64,000 bases of DNA from CAZOZZ01 sp965247425. Its GTDB lineage: Bacteria > Acidobacteriota > Terriglobia > 20CM-2-55-15. Made by a program: the position numbers and the translations under genes. The notes beneath the pieces are model-generated. The model was not told the DNA's origin, did no database searches, and saw only the letters and a list, made by a program, of their open reading frames with translations. Shown here one piece after another: positions 1-9,061 of this stretch (position 1 is its first letter; each line of letters starts with the position of its first letter). The DNA is taken from contig OZ252023.1 of the NCBI GenBank assembly GCA_965247425.1, positions 3,348,001 to 3,412,000 on the forward strand, given 5' to 3'.

Positions 1-874
1 GCCGGGCCAGTATCACCAGATCGTCGGCGTACCGCACCAGTTCGGCTCCGGCCCATTGGGCCGGACCCCCTCGGGCATGGAAGAAGTGATCAAACCAGTG
101 CAGGTAGATATTCGCTAACAATGGTGAGATCACCCCGCCCTGCGGAGTCCCGGTCCGGGGCCGCCTGGGCGGTCCCCCGTCCCGGGTGTCGGTCACTGGC
201 GCGTTGAGCCACATCCGAATCAACTGGAGCACCGCACTATCGGTCACCCGCATCCGAATCGCCTTGAACAGCTTGTCCCGCGGAATGGAATCAAAGTACC
301 CTTTCAGATCCGCGTCATACACGTCCCGCTTCCCGCCGTGGAGTCCTTGCCGCACTTGCTCCAATGCATCATGGGCCTTTCGTCCCGGCCGAAATCCATA
401 CGAACTGTCCAGGAAATCGGCTTCGAAGATCGGCTCCAGTATCAGCAGCAGCGCCGCCTGCACCACACGGTCACGAACCGTCGGTATCCCCAATGGCCGC
501 TCCCGACCATCGGGTTTCGGGATATACACCCGTTTGACCGCCTCAGGCTGGTACTTCTTCGCGCGCAGCACCTCGGCCAGTTCGGCCAACCAGCGCTCCG
601 GGCCGCCCTCCGCATCTACAATCTGGTGGATCGTGACGCCATCGACCCCGGCCGAGCCTCGATTGGCTCGCACCTGCTCCCAACCTGCTTCCAACACGTC
701 CTTGCGGTAGATCCGGTCGTACAAACTATAAAACCGGAACTTTGGTTCCCGCTTCGCTTTCAGACATAGCCGCAGCCTCAGGTCAGCGAGTCTCGGACCC
801 AGCCGTCGCCGCTCGCACCATCCGTGCTCTGCTGCTTCGGCTCGCTCTTGCTCCGTGCTAGGGTGATATCCCAA
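1..874 (-). CDS. Group II intron reverse transcriptase/maturase, C-terminus beyond window edge
   Basis: Translating the reverse strand from about 874 down to 1 gives one open frame of about 290 codons. It starts with ERAEAAEHGWCERRR, then FYSLYDRIYRKDVL, then the RT core: VKRVYIPKPDGRERPLGIP, DRVVQAALLLILEPIFE, SSYGFRPGRKAHDAL, TPQGGVISPLLANIYLHWFD, and the catalytic YADD just before the window edge. This order is diagnostic of group II intron RTs. The protein would splice the intron RNA and prime retrohoming. Thumb, maturase and any endonuclease domains would lie outside the window. The start is uncertain: a TTG at 874-872 is the first candidate after an in-frame stop. It sits inside the intron RNA described separately. 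Confidence 0.93.
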   Translation of the reverse strand, partial: MGYHPSTEQERAEAAEHGWCERRRLGPRLADLRLRLCLKAKREPKFRFYSLYDRIYRKDVLEAGWEQVRANRGSAGVDGVTIHQIVDAEGGPERWLAELAEVLRAKKYQPEAVKRVYIPKPDGRERPLGIPTVRDRVVQAALLLILEPIFEADFLDSSYGFRPGRKAHDALEQVRQGLHGGKRDVYDADLKGYFDSIPRDKLFKAIRMRVTDSAVLQLIRMWLNAPVTDTRDGGPPRRPRTGTPQGGVISPLLANIYLHWFDHFFHARGGPAQWAGAELVRYADDLVILAR

Positions 875-1348
875 TCGGCTCCCTCACCTTCTTGCTGTTG
901 CGTTTGATCGGTGGGGCCGCTTCGCTCCTCCGGCATTACCCGGTCTCATCGCTACTATCCGCCCCGCCGACTTCCCGATGTCCCAGCTCAGACTTATCTT
1001 TTCGCCTCAGCCGTTGGGTGCCACCCAGTCATCGGGATCTCCCAGGTTCCGGGTCATCCTATCGACACGCGCCGTCCCCTTCCATCCCGGTGGGCCCCTC
1101 AGGTGCCTTTGCTCGTTGCTTCCCTAAAGGTTTCAGGCTTCGACTCTCTCTGGCGGCTTGGCCACCCACGATTTGCGTTTCGAGACCGATTCGGGTTCAC
1201 TTGCGTTACGGCTCGCGTCTTCGCCTTCAAGGGCTTCAGCTTACGGGTTACCCCATAACCACTGCCTCGTTGGCTACATGTTGAACGAGCAATTCACATG
1301 GCTGACTCCTTTCATTCAGCTAGAGTGACCAAGCTTTGCCTGGCGCAC
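1..1348 (-). mobile_element. Group II intron, 5' part (RNA domains I-IV with ORF), truncated by window edge
   Basis: On the reverse strand the segment begins GTGCGCC at 1348, matching the GUGYG 5' splice-site consensus of group II introns. About 470 nt without a convincing reading frame follow before the RT frame opens near 874, the usual size of the 5' ribozyme domains. The flanking 5' exon is the hairpin repeat at 1350-1420, so the intron sits immediately downstream of an inverted repeat. That is the habit of group IIC introns, which insert after hairpins, but the class was not determined. Domains V and VI and the 3' end lie beyond position 1. Apparent ORFs on the plus strand across 186-1284 are shadows. 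Confidence 0.85.
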
Positions 1349-1349
1349 C

Positions 1350-1420
1350 AGAGACGCGGAGACGCAGAGAAAGAATGACCTTCAAGTCCTATCTTTGCGT
1401 CTCTGCGTCTCTGCGTCTGC
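1350..1420. repeat. Intergenic hairpin repeat R1 (GCAGAGACGCAGAG type)
   Basis: The left arm around 1350-1373 (core GACGCGGAGACGCAGAG) is complementary to the right arm around 1393-1418 (core TTGCGTCTCTGCGTCTC), with a loop of about 20 nt. The same arms recur at about 12165 and 36658. The group II intron begins two bases from the left arm. The repeat could act as a bidirectional terminator for the MATE gene, which ends at 1427. Confidence 0.85.
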
Positions 1421-1426
1421 TAAGTT

Positions 1427-2836
1427 CTAATGCGACGTAACACTGGGACGTTCAGGCAGAGGGCTGCCGGTTAGCAGGCGGCGGGTCACGAGGTAGAAGC
1501 GGACGTTCAGGCAGATGGCGGCGACGGTGAGTCCGGCGATCAGGCCGATCCATATGGCCTGGGGGCCCATCGAGCGGGTGATGCCGAGGGTGTAGCCCAG
1601 AGGTAGACCGATTCCCCAGTACGCAATGAACGTAATGATCATCGGAACGGTCGTGTCTTTCAGACCACGCAATGCGCCTGCGCCGGCCACCTGCGCACCA
1701 TCTGAGAGTTGAAAAATAGCGGCCATGAAGAGAAGGTCGACGGCGATGGAAGTCACGGTCGCGTCGTTCGTATAAATACCGACGATGGTACCGGGGATGA
1801 GTAGCAGCACAATTGCAGCGGCGCCCATGAACACCAGCGCGATAGAGACACCGACGAAACCCGCGCGGCGGGCGGACACGAGAGAGCCGCGGCCAACGGC
1901 CTGTCCGACACGAACCGTGATGGCCATCGACAGGCCCAGAGGAATCATGAACGAGATCGATGCGATGTTGATCGCGACCTGATGCCCTGCGACAACGTTC
2001 GTTCCCATGGATCCCATCAGCAGGGAGACGGTCGCGAACAGGCTGGCTTCCATAAACACGCTGATGCCGATGGGAAGGCCCAGTTTGATAATGTCCCTGA
2101 TCTGGGCGATTTGAGGCCAGTCGAATCGATCGAAGATCGCAAATTGGCGATAGTATTTGTGAATCGAAATATACGCGGTCATGGACAAGAACATGATCCA
2201 CATCACCAGCGCGCTCGCCCATCCGCACCCGACCGCCCCCATCGCGGGCACACGCAGACGGCCGTACATGAAGACATAGTTTCCCAAGATATTAGCGACA
2301 AGACCGATCAGGCCTATGAACACGGCCGGACGGGTCATCGACACGCCTTCGCTCGAATACCTCAGGACGATAAACCCGCACAAGGCGGGCAACCCCCAAG
2401 TGATGGCATCGACGTAACCGAGCGTGATCGGGATGATTTCGGCGTCTATTTCCAACCAGTACAGGATGGGATCGGCATTACGAACAAGGAGGAAACAAAT
2501 CAGGGCCAGTCCCTGGCCAAGCCAGAGAGCCTGACGCACAAACTGGCCTACCTCTCGTTTTTTCTGGGCACCGAACAGATGGGCGACAGTGGCCGTCACG
2601 GCCATCATCATCCCCATGATGAATATCGCCACGATCATCCAAAGGCTTCCACCGACTGCTATAGCCGCCAGGGACCGGGCACCGAGGTTGCCCGCCATCA
2701 CGGTGTCGACAAAATTCATCGCGATCTGAGCCAGCTGGGACCCTATTACCGGCAGGCCCAGTTTCAACAGGGCAACGGTCTCGTCCCGCGTAGACGGTGA
2801 AGGACGCGATTCCGGTTTTTCGAATTTCGTCGTCAT
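1427..2836 (-). CDS. MATE family multidrug/cation antiporter
   Basis: This 469-residue polytopic inner-membrane protein has the two-fold MATE layout. The first half has KLGLPVIGSQLAQIAMNF followed by VDTVMAGNLG; the second half repeats the pattern with KLGLPIGISVFMEASLFA about 250 residues in. About twelve hydrophobic segments are visible, and the length matches NorM-type exporters (450-470 aa). The family exchanges Na+ or H+ for cationic drugs and metabolites; the substrate cannot be told here. The start is the first ATG, followed by a charged leader (MTTKFEKPESRP); the ribosome site is weak. It lies 70 bp downstream of the ferredoxin gene on the same strand and may be co-transcribed with it. 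Confidence 0.93.
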   Translation of the reverse strand: MTTKFEKPESRPSPSTRDETVALLKLGLPVIGSQLAQIAMNFVDTVMAGNLGARSLAAIAVGGSLWMIVAIFIMGMMMAVTATVAHLFGAQKKREVGQFVRQALWLGQGLALICFLLVRNADPILYWLEIDAEIIPITLGYVDAITWGLPALCGFIVLRYSSEGVSMTRPAVFIGLIGLVANILGNYVFMYGRLRVPAMGAVGCGWASALVMWIMFLSMTAYISIHKYYRQFAIFDRFDWPQIAQIRDIIKLGLPIGISVFMEASLFATVSLLMGSMGTNVVAGHQVAINIASISFMIPLGLSMAITVRVGQAVGRGSLVSARRAGFVGVSIALVFMGAAAIVLLLIPGTIVGIYTNDATVTSIAVDLLFMAAIFQLSDGAQVAGAGALRGLKDTTVPMIITFIAYWGIGLPLGYTLGITRSMGPQAIWIGLIAGLTVAAICLNVRFYLVTRRLLTGSPLPERPSVTSH

Positions 2837-2906
2837 TGGTGCGCACTAGCAGTCCTGGGTTCGGTCCGGACCGAACTCGTCGAACTCGCTTCATCATGTA
2901 CTCGGG

Positions 2907-3284
2907 TTACAAAGGATTGGAGGCGAAAGCGTATTCCTCGACCGGTTTGCCGTCGATCAGGTGCTCCTGAATGATACGCTCCAGAACCTCCGGAGTTGCC
3001 GAATGGTACCAGGTCCCCTCGGGATAAACGACCGCGATCGGTCCCTGCTGGCACACCCGTAGACAGTTCGCCTTGGTCCGGAAGACGCACTTCTTCCCTT
3101 GAACCAAACCCAACTCGGCCAGGCGCTTCTTGAGATAGTCCCAGGACAGGTTCGTCTCGTCTCTGGGGGCACATTTCGGTTTCGTCTGATCGGCACACAA
3201 GAGAATATGCCGTTCAATGTCGCCGATGCCGAGCTTGCGAGCAACTTGGTCTAGAGGTTCGAAGGGCGTGTCGTTGAGTTCCAT
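2907..3284 (-). CDS. Thioredoxin-like [2Fe-2S] ferredoxin
   Basis: This 125-residue cytosolic protein has the thioredoxin-fold ferredoxin pattern. An early cysteine lies in RHILLCADQTKPKC (Cys30, Cys38), and the typical CLRVCQQGP motif (Cys74, Cys78) is followed by AVVYPEGTWY. These match the 2Fe-2S ligands of Aquifex/Azotobacter Shethna-I type ferredoxins and of NuoE/HoxE C-terminal domains. Cys66 is an extra cysteine. The role is single-electron transfer; no partner gene is adjacent, since the neighbours are a MATE exporter and an unknown exported protein. The region upstream of the ATG is the AGCTAA-type repeat, so the promoter would have to lie in or behind that repeat. Confidence 0.9.
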   Translation of the reverse strand: MELNDTPFEPLDQVARKLGIGDIERHILLCADQTKPKCAPRDETNLSWDYLKKRLAELGLVQGKKCVFRTKANCLRVCQQGPIAVVYPEGTWYHSATPEVLERIIQEHLIDGKPVEEYAFASNPL

Positions 3285-3289
3285 TTAGC

Positions 3290-3372
3290 TCTTGGCTCTT
3301 AGCTGTTGGCTCTTTGGCTCAAGAAAATGAGAGCTAATAGCTAATAGCTAACGGCCAAAAGCTAACAGTCAT
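3290..3372. repeat. Degenerate AGCTAATAGC / GGCTCTTGGC short-motif repeat
   Basis: Iterated copies of TTGGCTCTTAGCTGTTGGCTC are followed by the reverse-complement type GAGCTAATAGCTAATAGC. The two arms can pair into an imperfect hairpin between the unknown exported-protein gene (ends at 3374) and the ferredoxin start. Related tracts lie at 7391-7446 and 10234-10305, always between genes on the minus strand. Confidence 0.75.
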
Positions 3373-3373
3373 C

Positions 3374-4414
3374 CTATCTCGCCGAACGAACGGCATACGT
3401 GTAGAAATCTTGAGGAGCCTGGATCAGTCCGCTCGACACGAGGTTGTCGGTGACTCCGGCTACGAGCGATTGGTAGTACCAGGCCAGGAACTCGGCGAAT
3501 GCGGCGTACTTGGACGCCCTGATGACTTCATGCAGTTCTATGAACTCGCTCCTTTTTGTTTTCAGGAACGGAAGGACATGGTCCCGCGAGAAGATGCTCG
3601 AAAAAACCCGCCACCGCCGGGCATCCTGATCCTCGTAAACGGGACCGGTAACGTCTTCGAGCCTGATACGAAGATTTTGCGCCGGGACAGGGCCCACGGA
3701 CACGACACGGTGGCGGCCAACCTGTCTCGACTGTCGCACGATGTGTTCGGGACCGCCATCTCCCTCGATCAGCCATGCATAGAAGCCAGAGCCTCGCCGA
3801 GCCCGCCGGGGAGGACCCGGCATCAGAGTCTTGTCGTCGTAGAAGGCATCGATCATGCCTCCCAGTAGTACTCCTCCGACTACAGCCTGATACAGGATCT
3901 CCGCCCGGGGCATGTCGCGGGCGGCTTCCAACGAGTCCACAAGCTCCTCGACGTCGGCCCATCGGCTCTGGATGAGCCGTGTGAACTCGGTCGTGTGGCG
4001 GGCCAGTGAAGGAGCGAGCAGTGCGAGATCCGGTTCCCGCAGAACGACCATTCCGGGGCGCATGTTGTAGTCCGACCGACCTCGAATCAGGCGGCCTTCC
4101 TCCAGTTCGTCGGTAATCGTCAGTATTTCGACTCGATCCTTTTCGGTCTCCTTGATGAACTTATCGATCGACCATCCTTCATGCAAGCCCACGACAAGCA
4201 TGAGGATGTCGTCGTTGGTGGCAAAGGTCTCGGCGGCTTCAGTCGACTGCGGGAACGACCCAAACTGAAAGTCCGTGTGCACTTTCGGCCGCTCGTTCTC
4301 TTTCTGGGCGACCGCCGTGCCCGCACCACACAGCGAAAGGATAACCAGGAAGGCGGCGCCCCTCAGCAGAGCAGATCCACCGGAGATAAAGGGTCGAAAC
4401 GTCTCAACGATCAC
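3374..4414 (-). CDS. Exported protein of unknown function
   Basis: No family was recognised for this 346-residue protein. A signal peptide is visible: a positively charged start, the hydrophobic stretch AAFLVILSLCGAGTAVAQ, and probable cleavage after AVA at about residue 36. The mature part is mixed alpha/beta with repeated charged segments. It contains an LEEGRLIRGRSDYNMRPGM region, a glycine-rich VVGGVLLGGMIDAFYDD stretch, a basic PGPPRRARRGSG loop and an aromatic C-terminal part (EFLAWYYQSLV). It begins 76 bp downstream of the TonB-dependent receptor stop on the same strand, so a periplasmic role linked to that receptor is plausible but inferred only from position. Confidence 0.8.
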   Translation of the reverse strand: MIVETFRPFISGGSALLRGAAFLVILSLCGAGTAVAQKENERPKVHTDFQFGSFPQSTEAAETFATNDDILMLVVGLHEGWSIDKFIKETEKDRVEILTITDELEEGRLIRGRSDYNMRPGMVVLREPDLALLAPSLARHTTEFTRLIQSRWADVEELVDSLEAARDMPRAEILYQAVVGGVLLGGMIDAFYDDKTLMPGPPRRARRGSGFYAWLIEGDGGPEHIVRQSRQVGRHRVVSVGPVPAQNLRIRLEDVTGPVYEDQDARRWRVFSSIFSRDHVLPFLKTKRSEFIELHEVIRASKYAAFAEFLAWYYQSLVAGVTDNLVSSGLIQAPQDFYTYAVRSAR

Positions 4415-4490
4415 TACGCACCTCGGTATGGCATTTCTAGCAGATTAGACGGCATTCAGCGGGGAATGTCTACTCTCGTCTCCCGAAAGT

Positions 4491-7391
4491 CTACCAGAAT
4501 AACCGCAGTCCCAATTGAACAACTCTGGGAGACCGCGCGACGAAGAGCGCTCCAAAGTCGGGGGAGTCCGCAAAGTTCTGCGTTGTCGGGGGCGCGACGA
4601 AGTTCGGTCGATTGAAAACGTTATAAGCGTCTGCCCGAAACTGGGCCCGCATCAGATCCGACACCCGAAACACATGCGTCAGGGCCAAATCGACGTTCGC
4701 CAGTCCGGGACCAATGATGACGTTTCGCCCGCTGTTGCCAAACTTTCCAAACTCCGGCACCTCGAAAGCGTCCGTGTTGAAGAAACGGGCCGGATTGGGG
4801 TTGTCGATGTGGGGCTCGCCGACCAGGTTGGGCCGGTTAACGATGGGACTGCCCGTTCCGGCGACGTCCGTTCCGAGGATGGCCGAAACCGGTGTCCCGG
4901 ATCTGAAGGTCCCGATCGCCTGGACTTGCCAGCCGTCGAGAAACGGCAGGTCATACGTGCTCGAGAAAGAAAAACGGTGTTTGACGTAAAAATCCGCAAG
5001 CCCCCTCTCGGAACCGAGATCGTGGCTGTTCTGCGGCAGGATGCTGATCAGCGTCGCGTCGTCGATGAGGCGCGCCAGGCGATAATCGAGGCGCAACCCG
5101 AGTCCCCTGCTGAACCGACGAACCAGACCGAGATCCAGAGCGTGCCCCGAAGAGGAAGCGCTGGTCTCGAACTGAAAAATGTTGCGAAATCCTGGAAACG
5201 GGCGCCGTTCATCCAGGTTTCCGAAGGATCCGGGGTCAGGCTGGTTCAGGTTGACCTGCCGGCGTAACCGCGTTCCCTTCTGCCCCACGTACCCGAGGTT
5301 CAAGTCGTAGTTCTGCCCCAGGGATCGTCCCAGATGAAGACTCCATTGCTGGATATAAGGGTTTGCCAGGTCCTCGGCCGCCGAAAAAATGCTTGGCGGC
5401 ACGGACCCGGAGGGGTTGGCGAAAACCGTCCCGAGATCGAATCGAGGAACAACGGGATCATTGTCCTCCACGTCGAACCGAACAAACGGGGGGTTCAGGC
5501 CGAGAAGGAACAAGCTATCGCCCACCATCAGATTGTCGTAAAAAATTCCGTACCCCGCGCGAACCACCGTGTCGGCCAGGGGGCTCCAGGCAAGTCCGAG
5601 GCGGGGTCCCCAGTTGTTGCGATCCGAACGATACAGCCGCTCCGGAGAGGTTGCCAGTCCGCCGTCACTCCGAAAGTTAGCCACGCGTCCGTCAGCCTCA
5701 TGGAACGGTGTTTGATAGTCGTAGCGCAGACCGGCGCTCAGGAGCAACGAAGGCGTGATTCGCCAGTCGTGTTGGGCATAAACACCGGTCGTCCACGCTC
5801 GAAACTTCCGGTTCGTGTCTCCCTCGATCCTCAGGGCATTGGCGGGCACACCCAGCAGCAGGTTGGCCAGCGCGTTGTTAGAGAACGATCCGCCGGTGAA
5901 CTGAAACTGGCCACGGCTGAACAGATCCATGAAAGCATCGAAACTGAAGTGTCGGACCGTGCCTCCCACTTTGGTGGTTCGAGAACCGTGAACCCAGGAA
6001 ACGTCGTTGGACAACTCGACGGTCTTGTTTCTCCGTTCCTGAGGCAGGTTTGTCGCATGCCCGACGTTGGAAAACCCGGTAACAATCACAGCCGGAAACT
6101 TCTCGTCCGACTCGATCCGACGTGGCTGGTCAAGGTAACCGAACGAAAATCGTGACAGATGAAGCAGGGAGGGAGTAAACACGTGGGCGTTGGTCACACG
6201 CACGGTCTCGGTTTCCAAAGCATCCCGAACGCCGAATCCAGGCAGGTTCGTGATTCCGGTAACCAGGTTGAACGGGTCATCGGTGGTGTCCCGACTGTAT
6301 TGAAATTCGAACGATGTTTCGTCCGCCACGCTCGTCCGATGATCGACCCGGACGCCGAAGGCATCGGCGACGGTGACGAGCGTGCCGACAGATCGATAGT
6401 TCTGAACTTCGGCGCCACTCACATTCGGTGCCGGGAACAAGGCGACCAATTCGCGACCCAACGGATGAATTCTCTCAGGCGGAATGATGTTTCCGGGAAA
6501 CGGGAACCCGATCTGGGGGTCCAGGATCGTTTCCGATAAAGCGGAGAAATCTCCTCGCGCCTCGGCCGTGTCGGGAACCGTGGCGGCACGTGTGATCGAC
6601 TGGCGGATGCGAAGGCCCCAGTACCTTGCAAAAACGAACGTGCCGTCCCCGACCCGCCCACCGAGTTCTCCTCCAAAGAAATGGTACTTGAACGGAGGGA
6701 TCGGCTCATCGGGTGGGTCAAAGAAGTTCCTGGCATTCAAGCCATCGTTACGATGGAAATAATAGGCGTTTCCGTTCAAGGATCGACCTCCCGGAGGCAA
6801 AGAGTCGTCGACACCCAGGTTCGTCGGAAACTCCGCCGAAAAATCCAACGGTTGTACCAGTGTGGTTGTGCTTGGAGAACTGGCAAACACAGTTCCCGAA
6901 GCCGCGATCCACTGTTGGCTGGACCCCTCCGCGATGCCGGAAACGTTGATACCACCTCTCAAACCAAAGAGCCGGTCCGAACGGGGGAGGTCCTCACGCG
7001 CAAGGGGCCCGGAAGAATTCTGGATCGGAACGGCGTCCTCGAGCAACAGCTCGACGCGTTCAACGTCAGCGGGATCCCCGGCAAGAAGCACGATGTCGAT
7101 TCCGTAGGGAGCGCCGGGACTGAGTGAAACCGGGGTGGAGCGTAGAGAACGAAAGCCAGGATGGAACACTTCCAGCTCGAACCGACCGACGACCTCGAAG
7201 GAGTAGCGGCCACGTTCGTCGGTAGAGCCGGCGTCGACACGGCCGTCGTCAAAATGCAAACGAACTTCAGCGGACGGAATCCCTTGCCCACTCTCATCCC
7301 GTACCGCGCCCGTCAGGGTCGCCGTTGCCACCTGCGCTGAAACCGTCTGGACAAGGAAGAGGAATACGAACAGGTTGGTTGGGATAGCCAT
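4491..7391 (-). CDS. TonB-dependent receptor, Oar-like, with carboxypeptidase-regulatory domain
   Basis: This outer-membrane protein has 966 residues. A signal peptide ending QTVSAQ precedes a CarboxypepD_reg beta-sandwich at about residues 22-105 (TATLTGAVRDESGQGIPSAEV, GRYSFEVVGRFELEVFHPGF). A plug-like region follows, then a long barrel with alternating aromatic strands, ending in the terminal aromatic strand VVQLGLRLFW. The blocks VRVTNAHVFTPSLLHLSRF, GVYAQHDWRITPSLLLSAGL and LRYDYQTPFHE are typical of the large acidobacterial TonB-dependent transporters that import glycans or other bulky substrates. The substrate is not evident. No TonB/ExbBD genes are nearby. The start ATG is followed directly by the signal sequence; a short-motif repeat lies immediately upstream. 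Confidence 0.92.
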   Translation of the reverse strand: MAIPTNLFVFLFLVQTVSAQVATATLTGAVRDESGQGIPSAEVRLHFDDGRVDAGSTDERGRYSFEVVGRFELEVFHPGFRSLRSTPVSLSPGAPYGIDIVLLAGDPADVERVELLLEDAVPIQNSSGPLAREDLPRSDRLFGLRGGINVSGIAEGSSQQWIAASGTVFASSPSTTTLVQPLDFSAEFPTNLGVDDSLPPGGRSLNGNAYYFHRNDGLNARNFFDPPDEPIPPFKYHFFGGELGGRVGDGTFVFARYWGLRIRQSITRAATVPDTAEARGDFSALSETILDPQIGFPFPGNIIPPERIHPLGRELVALFPAPNVSGAEVQNYRSVGTLVTVADAFGVRVDHRTSVADETSFEFQYSRDTTDDPFNLVTGITNLPGFGVRDALETETVRVTNAHVFTPSLLHLSRFSFGYLDQPRRIESDEKFPAVIVTGFSNVGHATNLPQERRNKTVELSNDVSWVHGSRTTKVGGTVRHFSFDAFMDLFSRGQFQFTGGSFSNNALANLLLGVPANALRIEGDTNRKFRAWTTGVYAQHDWRITPSLLLSAGLRYDYQTPFHEADGRVANFRSDGGLATSPERLYRSDRNNWGPRLGLAWSPLADTVVRAGYGIFYDNLMVGDSLFLLGLNPPFVRFDVEDNDPVVPRFDLGTVFANPSGSVPPSIFSAAEDLANPYIQQWSLHLGRSLGQNYDLNLGYVGQKGTRLRRQVNLNQPDPGSFGNLDERRPFPGFRNIFQFETSASSSGHALDLGLVRRFSRGLGLRLDYRLARLIDDATLISILPQNSHDLGSERGLADFYVKHRFSFSSTYDLPFLDGWQVQAIGTFRSGTPVSAILGTDVAGTGSPIVNRPNLVGEPHIDNPNPARFFNTDAFEVPEFGKFGNSGRNVIIGPGLANVDLALTHVFRVSDLMRAQFRADAYNVFNRPNFVAPPTTQNFADSPDFGALFVARSPRVVQLGLRLFW

Positions 7392-7446
7392 GTTTTGGCT
7401 CTTGGCTTTTGGCTTCTGGCTTCTGGCTTTTGGCTTTTGGCCAACA
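7391..7446. repeat. TTTTGGCTTCTGGC short-motif tandem repeat
   Basis: About five near-tandem copies of an 8-10 bp TTGGCTTTTGGC-like motif fill the gap between the TonB receptor start and the serA stop at 7456. The motif is the same as in the tracts at 3290 and 10234. Confidence 0.75.
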
Positions 7447-7455
7447 GCTATCCTG

Positions 7456-9045
7456 TCAAATTCGAATAGCCTTCGCAGTCAGAACATTCTCTATCTCGCG
7501 AATTCGATCAACGACCTCATCCCGGATCGGGTTGTCGATCAGGAGCAGCGCCAGGGCTGTGCCACCGGCGTCCTCCCGGCCCAGGTGCATTCCCGCGATA
7601 TTGACCCTGTGTTCACCGAGCACCGTACCAATATTACCAATAACTCCAGGTTTATCGTTGTTGGTCAGGAAAATCATGTGACCGTGCGGGACCACTTCCA
7701 GAGCGTAGGCATCGACGCTGACGATGCGCGGCAACTTGTCGGTAAACACGGTGCCCGACACCTTTCGGGAATCCTTGTCGGTTCGAACCTCGATCTCGAC
7801 CAGGTTCGTAAAGTTCTCCGGAACCGGGACGCGGGTCTCTTCAATTTTTATCCCACGCTGCTGTGCCACGTGCGTGGCGTTGATCAAGTTGACGCCTTCC
7901 TGAAGGATGGGAACCAGGAGCCGACGCACGATCGTCGAAGTCAGGTAACCCAGGTTCATGTCGCAGACTTCTCCCGAATACCGGATGGCAATAGTCTGCA
8001 TCCGGCCCTCGGATGTTTGACCCACGAATGTGGACAGCCTGGTCACGAGATCGATGAAATGCTGGTATCTGTCGAGTTGTCCGGCCTCGAGTTGGGGGAA
8101 GTTCAAGGCGCCACGAATCGTATTCTTCAGCAGAAAATCGACGATCTGACGGCAGATATCTTCCGATACCTTGCGTTGGGCTTCTACGGTCGATGCTCCC
8201 AGATGCGGGGTGGCGATGAAGTTGTCTAACTCCAGAAGCGGCGACTCCGTATTCGGCTCCTCTTCGAAGACATCGAACGCGGCACCTGCAATCTTGCCGG
8301 ACTTCAGGGCGTCATAGAGATCGGCCTCGTTGATGATGCCTCCACGCGCACAGTTGAGCAGCCGGGCGCCATCCTTCATTTGAGCCATCGCGTCCTTGTT
8401 GATCAGGCTTCGGGTCTCGTCGGTAAGGGGAGAGTGCACGGTAATGAAATCGGCTTCCGCGAAGATCCGCCCGAGATCCACCATGACAAGGCCACTCGTC
8501 AGGTCCGAATCCGGACTGATGAACGGGTCGAAAGCCAGGACGCTCATCCCCATCGCCTGACACTTCCGCGCTACCTCGCTGCCGATCCGTCCAAGTCCGA
8601 CGACGCCAAGGGTCTTACCGGATAACTCGACACCCTTGAAACGACTCTTTTCCCACTTGTGGTCTTTCAACATCCGATAGGCCTGGGGGATGTTGCGCGA
8701 GAGCGCGAACAGCATGGCGATCGTGTGTTCGGCGGTCGTGGTGGTGGAACCGCCAGGTGAATTCATGACGATGACGCCATGCTCGGTAGCCGCCTCGATG
8801 TCGACGTTGTCCACGCCGACTCCGGCGCGGCCCACGACCTTGAGTTGAGAGGCTTTCTCGATTGCTTCCCGATCCACCTGGGTTCCGCTCCGCACAACCA
8901 TGCCGTCGATGCCGGAAATGATTTCCAGGAGTTTCTCGCGAGGGAGCTTATCGTGCACGATCGGTTCAATGGCGTTGGTATTCCGGATCAGTTCGACACC
9001 GGCGGGATCGATTCCATCTGCTAGCAGGACTTTAAAATAAGACAT
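7456..9045 (-). CDS. serA: D-3-phosphoglycerate dehydrogenase, long ACT-containing form
   Basis: This 529-residue enzyme oxidises 3-phosphoglycerate to 3-phosphohydroxypyruvate with NAD+, the first step of serine synthesis. The substrate-binding part contains VVGRAGVGVDNVDIEAA. The Rossmann motif is VVGLGRIGSEVARKC at about residues 148-162, and the catalytic region includes LLNCARGGIINEADLY and TPHLGASTVEAQRKV. After the catalytic half come the intervening (ASB) domain and a C-terminal ACT domain (MIFLTNNDKPGVIGNIG), probably for serine feedback. The length matches the type I long form. It is followed upstream, 16 bp away, by an aminotransferase gene that may supply the next transamination. 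Confidence 0.96.
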   Translation of the reverse strand: MSYFKVLLADGIDPAGVELIRNTNAIEPIVHDKLPREKLLEIISGIDGMVVRSGTQVDREAIEKASQLKVVGRAGVGVDNVDIEAATEHGVIVMNSPGGSTTTTAEHTIAMLFALSRNIPQAYRMLKDHKWEKSRFKGVELSGKTLGVVGLGRIGSEVARKCQAMGMSVLAFDPFISPDSDLTSGLVMVDLGRIFAEADFITVHSPLTDETRSLINKDAMAQMKDGARLLNCARGGIINEADLYDALKSGKIAGAAFDVFEEEPNTESPLLELDNFIATPHLGASTVEAQRKVSEDICRQIVDFLLKNTIRGALNFPQLEAGQLDRYQHFIDLVTRLSTFVGQTSEGRMQTIAIRYSGEVCDMNLGYLTSTIVRRLLVPILQEGVNLINATHVAQQRGIKIEETRVPVPENFTNLVEIEVRTDKDSRKVSGTVFTDKLPRIVSVDAYALEVVPHGHMIFLTNNDKPGVIGNIGTVLGEHRVNIAGMHLGREDAGGTALALLLIDNPIRDEVVDRIREIENVLTAKAIRI

Positions 9046-9061
9046 GGTTAATCAGGGGTCG

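Noticed and set aside
186..1284. Several plus-strand ORFs at the left edge
   Set aside because: They are antisense to the group II intron RT and its ribozyme domains; the reverse-strand RT motifs, including YADD, decide the case.
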